A DNA stretch of 64,000 nucleotides, taken from contig CAJNOL010000643.1 of assembly GCA_905250125.1 (NCBI GenBank), forward strand, positions 16,919 through 80,918, written 5' to 3'. This document shows, piece by piece, positions 45,960-59,400 of the stretch. Each line of letters opens with the position of its first letter. Within the stretch, counting starts at the first letter, position 1. A program made the position numbers and the translations under genes. A model generated the notes under the pieces. It was not told the origin of the DNA, ran no database searches, and was given only the letters and a program-made list of their open reading frames with translations. The stretch comes from Rotaria sordida. Its lineage: Eukaryota; Rotifera; Eurotatoria; Philodinida; Philodinidae.

Positions 45960-48222
45960 TTTAATAGTTGATTTTTTTATTTTTTTATTTTTATTAGGTT
46001 TTTGTTTTACTATATCTGATATTTGAAGTTGACTGAAATGGTGTTTTTTTCCTTTTTCGTTGATAATCAAAGATTAATCATTGCAGTATTCGAACTCAAA
46101 TAAATGAATCTATTAATCGTTGATATGATAGTTAAGTCATTTTTTTCATAAAGATCTCTATTGTTGTTTAAAAAACAAAATCAATAATTCTTTTGTAGCT
46201 TCAATTAAAAATGTGTGTTTTTCCATATGTATAACTTAATTTCCACTTACCATATACTGAGTTGAGTGCAACAGAGTAACTGCTCTGTGTTAGAAGACTC
46301 GAAGAATCTTATTGAAATTGTCTTCGCTGATTCGATGAAAGCAGCATAAGAGCTCTTTTTTTCTATAGAAAAGCGAACTGTATATGTCCTCCTGATATTT
46401 TTTTTTCTAACGATCAACAAAATATTCTGCAACCCACTATTAATAAAGTTCAATCGACAAAGTTTGTAAATCTAAAAGATGAATTATGAAATTTTTTACT
46501 TGTAAAGAAAAATCTACGAAATATCTTTTTTAGCTGTGCATTTGTAAAGTTTTTCTTATCTGATTTAGGACTTTTAAAGTCTTCCATTATTACAGTTTCG
46601 AATGCATTCTGTCATTCAATTCAAAAAGAAATTTAGAAATACAATTGTAACAAAGATCACAAAGTTCAATGAATATTGAAATTCTATATTAAGACAGAAT
46701 TTCTTGGGTACTAGAGCTATATTTGCTTAATTTTGATAGAACAATGATGAACTATAGTAGTAGAGCTACTGGCAACTTCAGTTTTGTCTATTTCACATAG
46801 AATACAGGATTAAATAAAAGAGAATAAGAAAGAAGAATAAGAGATAAAGATAAATGATCACATCATATGTAAGCAAAGTAATTATCGATATACATATTAG
46901 TTTATATTAAGAAAAGGGCTTTTAAAACATTCATGAATATTTCTGGCAAAAAGTTACGCTACATGTGCTCTTGTTTATTTTCAGTAGATTGATATGTACA
47001 TTCATTAGTCTTATCATTTCCCGCTGACTTTTATATATATATATCTTCGTTGCACAGTAGTGATTTGAGTTTGTACAGTAAACTATAAGAATTATAACTA
47101 TTTTCAATATTGATCCTATTATAGTATTTTACAATAATCTATAAAAGGAAGAACTCATTTTGTCGTTTTGGTAAATACCTAAATCGAAAGTAAAATTAAG
47201 CATACAACTCTGTTCTTACTTATAAATCAACTTGAATGTTTGACAGACTGGTATTTATCTTTTCAACTAATATTGATATGATTATAACTACATTTCTATT
47301 CAATCAATAATATTGCAAATAAACTATATTTATCCAACTATCATATTGAATCTGTTTTTCGTGCATTATTTTATTAGTATACCTTGATAAATTGATCTTA
47401 TTGAAGATATGAATATATCAATACAGAACTAATTCGTGATATTTTGTATTGCAATTGAATTAAATGTTCATCTATTGATTGAACTCAATGTCACATATGT
47501 TTTTGATACTGAAGTTTAATTTAAAGCAAAAAAAAACCCGTTGAATATTTCTTTTTGAAGATAGCTATTCAAATCCAAAATAATTTTGTTTTAAGACAAA
47601 TGCAAAAAATATAACTAATAAAAATGTTTTTTGTCTGTGGAAGTAACACAATACAATCAGGTTGTATTTTGATCTTCGAAGAATTATATCAAAAACTTTC
47701 AAAATTTAATTATAATTTATTTCTAATATATAGAATTTTATAAAAGCTTAGATGTCGCTTCGAATCAAAATATTAATTATACTGTTCTTCTTCTATCTGA
47801 AATCAATCGATCAATAATGATTAAATCTTTCTTTTTAAAATATTATTAAATTTTTTTTATTCTCATTTATTCTTAAATATTTGGTATAAAGTGCACATGG
47901 AATACGCACATGATTTTTCTTTATATGTTATTTTGATGTAAATGAAGAACGTTAGAATACACTACACAGTTCGTATGTTATTATCACTTTTCTTTCTTTA
48001 CTTCGTCTACATATTCATCGAGGTCTTATTATTATTTCTTCTATCTATTGTCATTTTCTTAATGTACTTTTAACTATAACAAACACAGTAAATCAAATTT
48101 GAGATTATTATACAACCGACAATAATTACTTGATATGAACAAAAATAAAAGAAGAACATTGCATGTTATTATTTTAGATAAAATATAAAAAAAAGTTTTT
48201 TGTGTTGATATAAGACAAAATA
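45960..48222. other. Intergenic, AT-rich
   Basis: No gene is supported. The ORFs at 46247-46453 and 48074-48295 (both minus) lack context, and the latter overlaps the real plus-strand start of the RRM gene. Confidence 0.55.
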
Positions 48223-49570
48223 ATGAGCGAGTAAGTGTAAATAAATAATTTTCAAAATCTATAAAATATTCTTCATAATCGATTTTAGTCGTCAAATATT
48301 TATTGGAAATTTATGTAATGTATCAAATGAAGCACTACGTACATATTGTGAAACATACGGTCCATTAACAGAATTATCATTAAATCGAGATAAAGAGAAT
48401 AATGTAAATTATTTTTTTATTTTTTATTTTTGTTTATAATCTAATGTTATTTTTGTTTTTGTTAATATTGTAAAGATTTATCATTGTTTTGCTTTTGTTA
48501 CTTTTCAATATACTCGTGATATATCACAATTTATGTCTAGTCGACCACATTTTATATGTGGTGAAGAAGTATTTGTTAAACGAGCATTACCACGTTCAAC
48601 TTCATCCGTACCTGAACGACTTATTGTTACTAATCGATTAATTCTACAAGATTTAAATAAATATGATAAATATCTTGTTCGAAATTATTTTCAAAAATTT
48701 GGCTTTGTTAAAAAGATTGATATTGATTATGGTTTTATTGATTATGAGGTTAGTCTTTCATTGTATTTAATTTAAAAAAAAAAAAACTAAAAATAATAAA
48801 TATCCTAGGATTATGATGCTGTTGATCGTGTTTTACTTGCTCGACCACATTATATTCGAGATAAAGAAATATTTGTAACTAAATTTGTTCCATCCGATCA
48901 AAAAGATAGTCTAGATAATTATTATTTACGTGGAAATAATTATCATCATCATCATCATCATCATCATCGATTAAATACAAATAATAATCATCGACATTCA
49001 AATAAAAATGAACAACATGATCGAATTATGAAAATATCAACAGATACAATTAAATCTTCATCTACTAAAAAATTTGAAAAAGATTCATCCGAAATTGTAA
49101 ATGAATATTCTATTGAATTTTTTTTTTCTTTAAAAGTTTTATTTTTTATTTTTTTTTGTATTAATTAGGCATTGATTGATAAACAATGTGATAGTGATGA
49201 TGAAAAAGAAGGTGAAGAAATAGATAATAATTATTTAAATATTCAATATGAACATCTTGAAGAAGAATTTGAACGATATAAAAAAACAAAAGAAATTGAA
49301 ATATGTGCTTTACGAATAGACTTAGAACGTACAAAACGACAATTAGCTGATATAACACAAGAAAAACTTGATATTTTATTAAAAAATCAAAAATTATTTC
49401 ATAATGAATTAATACTTCGTCTATCATCTAATAATATATTAATTCATTCACAAACAGCTGAAGATTTTTTTCATTCATCTTCAGATCAATTAACAAAAAA
49501 ACGTAAATTAACAACATCGCCACCACCATCACCATCATCAAGTCATCGTGAATATGAATATTATTCATAA
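48223..49570 (+). CDS. Two-RRM RNA-binding protein with His run and coiled coil (361 aa)
   Basis: Five exons: 48223-48230, 48289-48403, 48476-48748, 48809-49096 and 49169-49570, in phase, 361 codons plus TAA. The first exon has only eight coding bases (ATGAGCGA before GTAAGT) and gives MSDRQIFIGNL, which places RRM1 at the extreme N-terminus. RRM1 has RNP2 IFIGNL and RNP1 HCFAFVTF. A second, divergent RRM begins near LIVTNRLILQDL and has KKIDIDYGFIDYEDYD. The region after it has a run of nine His, then Ser/Lys-rich sequence. About residues 245-305 form a Glu/Lys/Leu-rich coiled coil (EEEFERYKKTKEIEICALRI). The tail has a KKRK nuclear-type signal and TSPPPSPSSS. It is likely a nuclear hnRNP-like factor; the specific orthologue is not identified. 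Confidence 0.85.
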
Positions 49571-49804
49571 GAAAAACAATTTATTGACTATTAGTAGTTT
49601 ATTTTACTTGTACCTTTGTTTTTGTTTTTTGTTTATATATATTCAAAGTTTTTCTTTGATTGTGATTGCATGCATATATTTATACATATAGTATACCTAC
49701 CTATCTTTGTATTTTCTTCTATTTTTGTTTTATTTGAAAGAACTTTTGTGATAAACTTGATATTTGTTTTTTTTTTGGTCTTAACTATATTCTTCTCTTA
49801 AGAG

Positions 49805-50790
49805 GAACATACTCAACTGTCGGACACCGTTCGACTTTATATTATGGTCAGGATTATCGATATTTTTTATGAGGAGGGGGACTAAAAATTTGGCACAGAG
49901 TCCGAAAATATTACTAAAAAGTGTTTTCATCCTCGGAGTGTTAGAAATAGAGCTCATCGGGTCCAGATCCGAAAACTCTTGGATCTAATAGGCTCTAGTT
50001 AGAAATGATAATTGGGAACAGAAAGTAGATGGAAAGAACGAAACCCACTATGACCTGGCGCCTCCCACAACAAACGACCTGTCACTCGGTCGTTCCTCTT
50101 CAAACCTATTCACCACGCAATAACATTGTCTGCTTATTTTTATTCCAGTATCTGCTAGAGAGAGGCAAATGGTATTTTAAAATCCGATTCCTGTCTAAAA
50201 TTACCATGAAGTTGTATAAAATTGGCAATAAGTTGGACACTTTGGAGAGCCCTTCTACCTCTCTTAACCGAGAACTCTGATTATGGCTACGAATTGGCTT
50301 TGGTGAGACGAAGACAAGCTGAAAAATTTTCGAGCCCTTGCGTTACTGATAAAGGGTTATGGACGTTTTAATGAAATTCTTCCTAAGAACAAGACATTGC
50401 CTATCAACGAAAACTGACATGTCCTTCTTGATATATTCGGTTTTTAAGTAGGCTTGATTATTGTGTCCTCGTACGGTAAACTGCTGCTCTTTTTGAAACT
50501 AAACGAATATCTCGAAAAAGACATGTTCATTTTCGTTCAGGGCAATCTAATGACTATCAAAAGTGTCTATAGGTCAAACTTCAAGTAGAAACTCTTTGTT
50601 TTTGATTTTTCGACAATGTTTTGCTCTCGGAAAAAATTTCATTAAAATGTCCATAACTTTTTATCATTAGTCCATGAGTCCGAATCTTTTTAAAACTTGT
50701 CTTAGTCTTATCAAGACCTACTCGTAGCCATAATATGAAGTCGAACAATGTTCAACAGTTGGATGTATTCTCTCGTTAGTTAGCGTTAAA
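49805..50790. mobile_element. Foldback-type element with nested inverted repeats
   Basis: The left end (about 49808-49860: actcaactgtcggacaccgt, then tcgactttatattatggt) is complementary to the right end (about 50715-50785: gccataatatgaagtcgaac, then caacagttgg). Inside, a second copy beginning gattatggctacga at 50279 pairs with the same right end. The 50279-50500 arm is complementary to 50510-50735 over about 210 bp (for example gttatggacgttttaatg with cattaaaatgtccataac). The ORF at 50029-50280 is not supported. It is non-autonomous as seen, and the superfamily is unknown. Confidence 0.7.
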
Positions 50791-51944
50791 TCATAAACAT
50801 TCAAGTGTTAATCTGATAAGATTTATCAATTTATACTATTGGATATTCATTCTAAAAAATACAAAGTTTTTTGTCCTGGAAAATTTCTAATATAACAACA
50901 AATCTAAATTTCATTCAGAATATTACACAACTTCACAAAAATTTTTCTAAATGCATGCTGAGAATTCATTAGCGACATGTCCTTTTTTTTTGCTTACCGT
51001 CAATTTCATTTAATAGATTGAATGAATTAAAATCAATGAAGCAAACATTTCTTTTTTTTCAACTACTACATCAATCAAACACAATATAACACCTTCGCTG
51101 GAGATGTCCCCTTTCGATTTCAATGATCTTATCATAATTGTATAAAAGAACACGTTTAAATGTTTAATTGCAATACTTATTTTCTCATTATTACGTTTCA
51201 TTTAGTCTGATGTAAGAAAAAAAAAACTACTAGAGACAGATTAGAATGTTGAAGCATTAAAATGCTATTAAAAAAATCTTTTCTTTTCAAGATTATGAAA
51301 TGATTTTTCTTATTATTTAAAAAAAAAAGTTGCCTAATGTCATTGAAAAAGTATGTGTGCTTTTAATGGCTTCAAAAATTTACTGTCTTCAATTGTGTTT
51401 ATACAAAAGCCTATTTTCCTTAAATGTCAGATTAAACATTTTAAAGAAAAATTAGTAACATTTGAAATATAACGGATTCTTTTGAATAGAACTAAATAAA
51501 TTATGAAAGAAGAATGTCTAAGTTATTTTTTAGACTTCTAATCGTTATCTAAACAATGTTTCAAATTAATACTAAAACATGATATTCTTTCGCCTATTAA
51601 TAATCAAACAAGTTCTTTGATTAAGAAGTTCTATTTACCCTAATAAAACTTTGTTAAAATAGACTCAGTCGAATTTATAAAAAATGAAATTATAACTTTT
51701 TTTTTTTTTTTGATGATCTTTGATAATATCACAATGATCGCCATAGAAGAACTATGATAATCATTGATAGAGGTAATAAATCTTGAACAAAGGAACAAAT
51801 TTTACTATATCAGATAAAACTTTTCATGCTAATCATAGTAGAAATTTCCTATAAAGCTAAGAGAATTTAGAAAATAAAATTCATAATTTAAGCTCTATTT
51901 TATTAAAACTATATTCATTTTTCTTTTCTACAAAATTTTTATCA

Positions 51945-51968
51945 CGCACACACACACACACACACACA
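51945..51968. repeat. (CA)n microsatellite
   Basis: About 12 CA units (cacacacacacac) lie between T-rich sequences. Confidence 0.9.
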
Positions 51969-52483
51969 TATACCTTCATTTGAATCTACTGAATAGTAAA
52001 GAACAAATATATGAAATGTTATTATTTGAATTGAAGCTGTTCAACTGCATCAGCATTTTAAATTTTTTTATTCACTATGATTTAATACAAATATCCAAAA
52101 TGGAAATCTTTCAATTTGATTTTAAAATAACAATTATTTCTAACACTTTATCTTGTTCAAAAACATAAAAAAAACATCAAACGAATCTATCGGCATCTGA
52201 AAGCACCTTTCATACATAATACAATACGGTTCATTGTCTTCAAAAAAAATATATTCCATCTCCGCAGGACACTAAATTTAATATGTTTATTCATTTCATT
52301 TCTTCTCGTTTTTTTTTTGTGTCTTAACACATCCTCTTCAATGAATGAAACAAGCCAATTGAGCTCTAGGTGTAGTTTGTTTGCATTATGTATTTTTACA
52401 GACAATAATAAAAACAAAAAAATATCACACATACTGTCAAATAAAACAAACGAAATCTAATCTCGTTTTTTTTTTGTTTTCTG

Positions 52484-53560
52484 TTAGATCATTTTTAACC
52501 ATTTCGATTGTATAGAAAACAAATCAAATGATGATGGACGTTTTTTTATTGAAAGATCCAGAGGAATATCTGACGATGATGATTTTGGAATAAGTTTTTT
52601 AAATATTCGTTGTCGTTTTGGTTTTAATATAGGTAATGATGGACATATTTCACCAAATTCTGATGTTATTTTATCAATTATTGATTGATCATTTGTATTT
52701 GATTCAACAATATTATCAATTAAAAATGATGAATAATTTGGCGGAGATGGTGGTGTTAATAGATTAATAATTGACATTGGATTTGTTGTTGATAGAATTG
52801 GTGATCTAGATGTTGATGAAGATGGTGAATGAGGCGGTGTTGGAACTAATGGACATGTTGATAATGTTCGATTGATTGTTTCACGTTGAATTATTGTTGG
52901 AGAAAATGATGAAGAATTTTTTATAGGTGATGATGGAGATAAACATAAACAATGACCAAATGATGTTATAGTATTCATCATTGTAAAACGTAGAGGAATA
53001 TATAATGATGATGATAATGAAAGATCTTTTAGACGAATAGAATCATTTAATAATCGATCATTTGAATCATAAATTGATACCTAAAAACAAAAAAAGAAAA
53101 GAAATCAATATATTTTGATTGAATACTTGAATAAAATTCATTTCTTTCTTTTTTCTTTTTTCTACCTGTGTCATCGGTGAATGGGGTAAAACTTTTTCAA
53201 TATATGAACGAAGAATTCGAAGAGGCATTGAACCTTGACATTCAAGATAACGACGAGCGAACTATAATAAAGAATATTGAATAAATAGCACAAAGAAAAA
53301 AAAATAAAGAGAGAACATACTTGTATAGATGCATGATCACTAGTAGATGATTGTGGACAACTAAAAGAAAAATTCTCTTCTTATGTTTTATAGCAAAAAA
53401 TTTTGATTTACCTGCATTTAGTATCTAATTCAATATAAACATATTCTTCATTTTTTATATTTTCTATTAAATATAAAACATATGGAATGAATAATATTAA
53501 TAAAAGATAAAAAAAAAAAAATGTCTTACTTTTGTGAGATTTTGCTCGTCGATTCTTCAT
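52484..53560 (-). CDS. RAWUL-domain protein with PLDLS CtBP-type motif (271 aa)
   Basis: Five exons (53560-53530, 53463-53412, 53360-53321, 53261-53166, 53080-52484) join in phase to 271 codons plus stop. Residues about 41-108 resemble the RAWUL ubiquitin-like fold of polycomb PCGF and RING1 proteins. The pattern is FARRYLECQGSMPLRILRSY, then an SIYDSNDRLLNDSIRLKDLS strand-turn, then LYIPLRF. In PRC1 this domain binds PHC/BCOR or CBX partners. No RING finger precedes it in the assembled exons, which is odd for a PCGF protein; exons further upstream cannot be excluded. The C-terminal half is Ser/Thr/Pro-rich with several TPPxSP sites. Residues 246-250 are PLDLS, the canonical CtBP co-repressor docking motif, followed by KKRP. 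It is probably a nuclear transcriptional repressor. CTGACAG before the start resembles an acceptor. Confidence 0.72.
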
Positions 53561-56500
53561 GACGTGTTGTCCTGTCAGGGAAGAACGAGAGAGAACGCGT
53601 GTGTGTGTGTGTGTGTGTTTGTCAGTGAAGGAGAAGAAATGAATGAATGCAATGTGCGTGTGTGCATGCGCGTTCGCTTCTCTTTCTTCCTTTTTGCCCT
53701 TTCTTTTTTTCTTCTCAAGTGAGAACGATAGATAGGAAACTAAAATGAAAGATTAGATCGATGACCAATAGAAAATTCAATACTCTACTTGTTTCATCCA
53801 ATAAAACAACTGCAATTATATTTAGTGATGATGGTCTGTCCCGTCCTGTTTACTCTCGCTTCGTCTAATGCATATATATATATGTGTGTGTATGTGCCCG
53901 CTTGGTCTCAACTCGTCTAGTACATTCAACTGAGTAATGCGACGAGAAGAAAAGGAAGAAAAAGAAAGAAAAAAGAGAAAGAAACAACTCTATATTCGCA
54001 TATTTGATTAGATCTATAGTGAGACAGAACAGAGAAAGATCGAGTGATGACAACGAATAAGTTTTATATTTTGTTTTCTCTGGCCTGTGGCCGAAGGAAA
54101 TGACTAATGACATCAATGTGCAACAGATGATGTTTCCTATTCGCTCGTTAGTTTTTTTTTTTTCTTTTTTTTTGTATGAGGACGATGATCATTCTTTTAT
54201 CTTTTCTCGTCTATCAATTTAGAAAAAAGAATCACAGAAGAGTGTGAAGAAACGGAAGATTGAAAGAGTGAAAAATTAATGTATGTCTCATGTAAATGTT
54301 AATTACATAGTAGGGACAGAGAAAAATTCTTTCATGCTGTTCATCATCATCTATATGTATAAACGAACGCATAGGAAGTTAACAAAAAAAAAAAAAAAAA
54401 AAATTAAACATTCTCAGCCAGTGGTCTGATACAGACGAGTAAAGATAAAATTAATTCAATTATCTTTCAGTTGGATTTCTCATGATAAACCATAAATGAA
54501 AAATATCAGACATTGTATTAGTATTCAAATGATACAAATGGTTTGATTTACTAACAAAGAAAAAAAAAAAGAAAAAGCTTAAGGCGATCATGTCTGTTTT
54601 CACTCGGTTGATGGAGAGGAAGATGTCTATCAAATGTAAATGCTATTTTTTTCCAAATAGTTTGTTTATGAGATGAAATCTATCTTTTCTAATATTAAAA
54701 CTATTAAAAAAACGAAACAACAATCAAAACGGTTGATATATATTTATATGTCTCTTGAGATATTGATAAATGACTTTTTCTTAGTAGTTTTATATGACAT
54801 AGATGAATATATATACAATCGACGAAGTCGTTTCAATACTTCTTTTTTTTTTCTCCTTTATTTCATTTTCACATCATTTCACTATTAAGAGGGTCTATCG
54901 AAGCGAATATGTAGTGTAATCATCGCATGAAGATTGTATCTTAGCCGCACGGCATGTATATGCGTGCCAATCACCATGTGGCCTAGACATCTCGTTTGCA
55001 TGAACCAATAAAAAAACTAATGTTGACAGCATATCCCTCTTGAGAATATATTCACACTAGAAGGTGTTCTTCTGTTATCGTTATTGTCGACATTAATAAA
55101 ATGTGATAGAATGAACAAATGAGTTTGCTTTTGTTACCGAAAAAAGAAAAAAAGACTAAGATCAAAGACATTATATATTTGCCGATCATCATCATACATA
55201 TCTAATTGAGCTTGAAGACAAACTAACTTGACCAATCTTTCAATGTCATTAGAATTATTATCTATAAAAAACTAATATATTTTACAGATGGTTCAATACA
55301 AAAAAAGAATTAGTTTAACTTATCAAATCATCATTAATAACGAAGATGTGTCATTTGAAAAACGAAAAGAGATGATTATTACTATTAGTTTTCATCAATG
55401 AATATGTATGTGTATATTAGACATTCGTGACACACGCATATTTTAAGGATTAGTACAAAGCTTTAATTGGATCTTTTCTTTTTTTTTTCTCCGCATGCCT
55501 CGAAGGAATTTATATCGGCGACTAGCATCAAGTGTTCATTCTTTCTTTTCTCTTGTTTTCATTGGATGATGTTGTTAAATGAACCAATCATTTAAATGAT
55601 GACATGAGCAAACAGAAGCGATAAGCGCAATAGTATACTTCCGGTGCTACGTGTATTCGATTTAAGAATAACAGCTGACACTTGTCTCGTTTGTTTCATC
55701 AATTGAGGTGTTTGTTCTTGCTTGAGTGCTAATTAATTCCATCTGTAGTCAACATTGTAGACAAACAAATCTAATTTTTATATTGTATACAACGAAAAAC
55801 AAAAAGGAAAAAAAATCTGTGATTTTTCTTTTTTTTATCAGCTTATTTTTATTAAAGTGAAATTAAATGTTTATATAAATGCCAATCGAATATTTGAAAT
55901 AGTGAATTGAAAAAGATAGAATATTTTACAGAAAAAGAAAATTATTTTGTTTTCATTAAAATTCATTTGATTATAATCTATAGAGAATCACTTCTAATCG
56001 TAGAATCTGAAATGATCTTGTCAGTATGAATTAGTTTATGGAATGAAATATTTTGAATAGATTTTCAAGTGAAAGTTTTCTTTTTTTTTTTTTTTTTTTT
56101 TTATGATAACAAATGTTTTTCTTCCTATTTATGAAAACTATGTTGATTCGATAGTGATGGTATAATACAATCTTATCCTATTATCAAATAACAAGCATGT
56201 ACAATTGATATGTAGTTAACTTGAATATGTCTAATGTATTTGAACAAAAGAAGACAGATGTTTCTCAGTATAGGTGTGAAATTAGATGCCAAAAAATGCC
56301 TTTTCCTTTTCTTTGCATGATTCTATATCGACAAAAATACATATAATTAGTAATACATACCAAAAAAAATTCTATTAAAACTTAATAGATGCAAAGAAAA
56401 CTTTTTAATAAAAGAGAAAAGATGTTTTTTTTTTTCGATGAAGATGTAATTTCTTTGTCGGAGGACTTCGTTTCTTCAAATATTTTAATTATATATGTAT

Positions 56501-58724
56501 CATAAAATAATAATAATTATTATTTCGAAATCGAACTCATTTCTCTTTTTTTTAACGATAAACATATATTTTCTCAATTATTCTCTTATGTCTCATTGAA
56601 ATGTTGTTTTCATTCTATCATCTTTACGCAATAAGTAATAATAAGAGTACGAAAACAAAGTAGTCACTAATCGTATCCAATTAGATATATGACAGCATTT
56701 TATGCCGATTAGTACATATGTGTGACGATTATGATATTAATCATTTCATTTTGAATCTGAAAATTAAATTTTAGTTAAGTATTATATATTCTGTGATGGT
56801 GAACTCTTTAGAATAAAACAATCAATTGATGTACCGACGTAGGTATCATAAATCATTTTCTATTGTGTAAATTAGCATAAACATTGATGATTTAGAAGAA
56901 AATTCTTTCGATATTTTCTATATTTTTTTTTTCTTGTGAATAATACGACATATGAAAATGAAAAAGCGAATGTGTTATTGTGAAAGTTGATAAAAAATAA
57001 ATTGAACAATAAATATGCAGTGATTGAGTATATATCGAAAACATGGAAATGCTTCACTCATCATATTCAAACATCAATATGCAAGTGCAATACACTACTG
57101 ATTAAATCAATCAATCATTGATCAAAGAAATACTGAAGAATATCATATTCTACTACTTTATTGTATATGTCACTATTCATACGGATATTAACACAACATA
57201 TTTTGAAGATAGTACGATCATTTATAAAGTTACGCGTACATCTAAATCGATTATATGATCAATCGTTCTCATTCAAACATATATTTATGATTATATAACA
57301 TTTTTGTTTTTGTAATAATTCAATATTTGCTTATTAATTATCAAAATTTTATTCGAAGTTTAGTGCTTATTTGAAAAGCTATGCAATACTACAAATATGT
57401 TCAATATTGTTATTGATCAAATAGATGTACGTCATCAACATCATCATCATCAGTTGTTTCTTCTTATACTGATTATTCAATAGGTCTTGATATAACTATT
57501 GGTTAACATTCAAATATAATCAATGTCATGAATAGATCATATTTTCTCATTTGTTATCAGAAACAGTTATAGTAGCCATTATTTCTTCTAATATGTTCTA
57601 GAAGTTTGAACATAACTTAGAGTATTCCTTGTAGGATTGATTTACACATAAAATCTGGTGGTAGTTACAATCATTGATTTATAGTCACAATACTTTCTCT
57701 ATTTTATATACCTAAGGGAATTCAATACCGACAATGATCAAGTACATTGTTGATATGGTAATGGAACAAACGAATGACCTAGTATATACCCTTCAGCATC
57801 ATTATCGAATGAGAAAATTGATGATTGATATTCAACAGTCATTCATATGAATGCGAACCAAAGTTATCCACTATATTTTATATTTTCAAAACATTTGCTA
57901 CATTAATTCAGATTCTTTTTTACCTGTTTATCCTTCATTATATCTTATAGAAGAGGACGAAAAACAAACAGTTTCTATTAACGTATCTTGATAATTTATA
58001 GAATACAGCAAAACGTCACGCATAATTTCGTTCTTTTTTCATCAATAAAGTTGATGTTGTTGAGTGAAACATGAAACTGTTCAAAATAATTTTCAATTGA
58101 GTGTACGCTTGAGTGATAGATTAAGTTATTCACTTGGAAAGTAAAAAACTGGGATAATGTTTATCCAACAACTTATTATCAAGCAACCATAGTAGATCAA
58201 CATGAAAATAGAAAATATCTTAATTGTAAGGTGAAAGCATTTCGAACGTTTAGTAAAATTTTTTTTTTTCTTCGTCTTTTTTCATACATTTTTCGATAGA
58301 GCGCGGACTACTGATCATGAAAAACTATTTAATTGTTAGAATTAATGGAAGTTCTATTCAAGTCTACAAAAATTCAAAAACTTGAAAAGTGTTGTCTTTT
58401 TCAAAAAAACACGTTTTGTTCAAGATGTACAGATTTATGTTAAATCGACTTTAGTCTAAAGGGTCTTTTGATAATGATGCTTTGAATAGCATTCATTGTA
58501 ATACGTATAGGGTGTTTCTGTAGACGTATCTAGTTTTTCTGATTAAATGAGAATGTCAAATATTTTTGATTTTTTTTTTGTGGATCAACTGATGTATTCT
58601 GTAATTGTCTTTTATTAAGCGTCATACTTTTATATTTCACGATTCATGAGACCTTTTCTACTAATTTTTTGGAACTCTTTTCTTTTATTTTGTATTATGC
58701 TGTATTTCTGTCAGGTATTGTATT
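53561..58724. other. Gene-poor region upstream of the RAWUL gene
   Basis: About 5 kb have no supported gene on either strand. Contents are a (GT)n run at 53599-53620, an A-run at 54387-54405, a T-run of about 25 at 56080-56102, and scattered pyrimidine tracts. All ORFs here are short and Ile/Phe/Lys-rich. The length and the position 5' of a developmental-regulator-type gene make it a candidate cis-regulatory domain. Confidence 0.5.
53599..53620. repeat. (GT)n microsatellite in the RAWUL gene 5' flank
   Basis: About 11 GT units lie 40 bp upstream of the start codon of the RAWUL gene (minus strand), so probably within its promoter or 5' untranslated region. Confidence 0.85.
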
Positions 58725-59400
58725 GGCTCATTCCCGAACTGCGCACACTTTTAATAAAAATGAAATTATCTATATCCCAAACTGCGCACACAATTAAGAA
58801 AAAACGAAAAATACATAATCCCAAACTGCGCATACTTTTTAAGTAATGTGTAAAACATGGACTGTACAGAATGAAACAAAAATTAATATTGAACAATAAT
58901 ATAATTACAACAAAAGAAATAAATGTATAAAAAAAGTAATTAAAGTTTATGTTGACAGTTCGTCTATATAGCGATAAGCAACGGCTCGTACACTTATTAA
59001 ATATTCTTCAAGATTAATCATTTGCGATATTAATGAAGGTTACTCTTCAACATATTCCCAATTTCTCAAAAAGCTTCGCAAAAATTTAATGATTACATTT
59101 CACTCATTAAGGAAATTCACTCTTCTGACTATTCCCAATTTCTCGAAATTCTTCCCAAAATTTTTTTAGTACACATCATTCATCATCAGTATAAATTACC
59201 GGCCATATCGCTATTCATTCGCCGTAGCATTTATCATTATTAATTTTTGTTCTATTCTGTAAGTCCATGTTTTATACATTAATTAAAAAGTATGCGCAGT
59301 TTGGGATTACGTATATTTCTCTTTTTCTTAATTGTGTGCGCAGTTTGGGATATAGACATTTTTATTTTTATTAAAAGTGTGCGCAGTTCGGGAAGTAACG
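58725..59400. mobile_element. 676-bp MITE with 8-bp target duplication and triple subterminal motifs
   Basis: Inverted arms of about 148 bp (58725-58872 and 59253-59400) flank a 380-bp core. Each arm carries three copies of CCCAAACTGCGCACAC (outermost CCCGAACTGCGCACAC) at about 44-bp spacing: 58733, 58776 and 58820 on the left, and mirror-image on the right ending at 59305, 59349 and 59392. ATTGTATT directly flanks both sides (58717-58724 and 59401-59408), an 8-bp duplication as made by hAT or P-type transposases. The core includes two copies of tattcccaatttctc. There is no coding capacity. Confidence 0.85.

Larger units (their letters stand above)
49571..52483. other. Intergenic with a foldback element
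   Basis: 49571-49800 is T-rich 3' flank. 49805-50790 holds inverted repeats (separate entry). 50800-52483 is AT-rich with a (CA)n run at 51945-51968 and no supported gene; the ORFs at 51010-51201, 51980-52168 and 52187-52432 lack context. Confidence 0.5.

Noticed and set aside
49161..49427. 88-codon minus-strand ORF
   Set aside because: Shadow of the coiled-coil exon of the RRM gene on the opposite strand.
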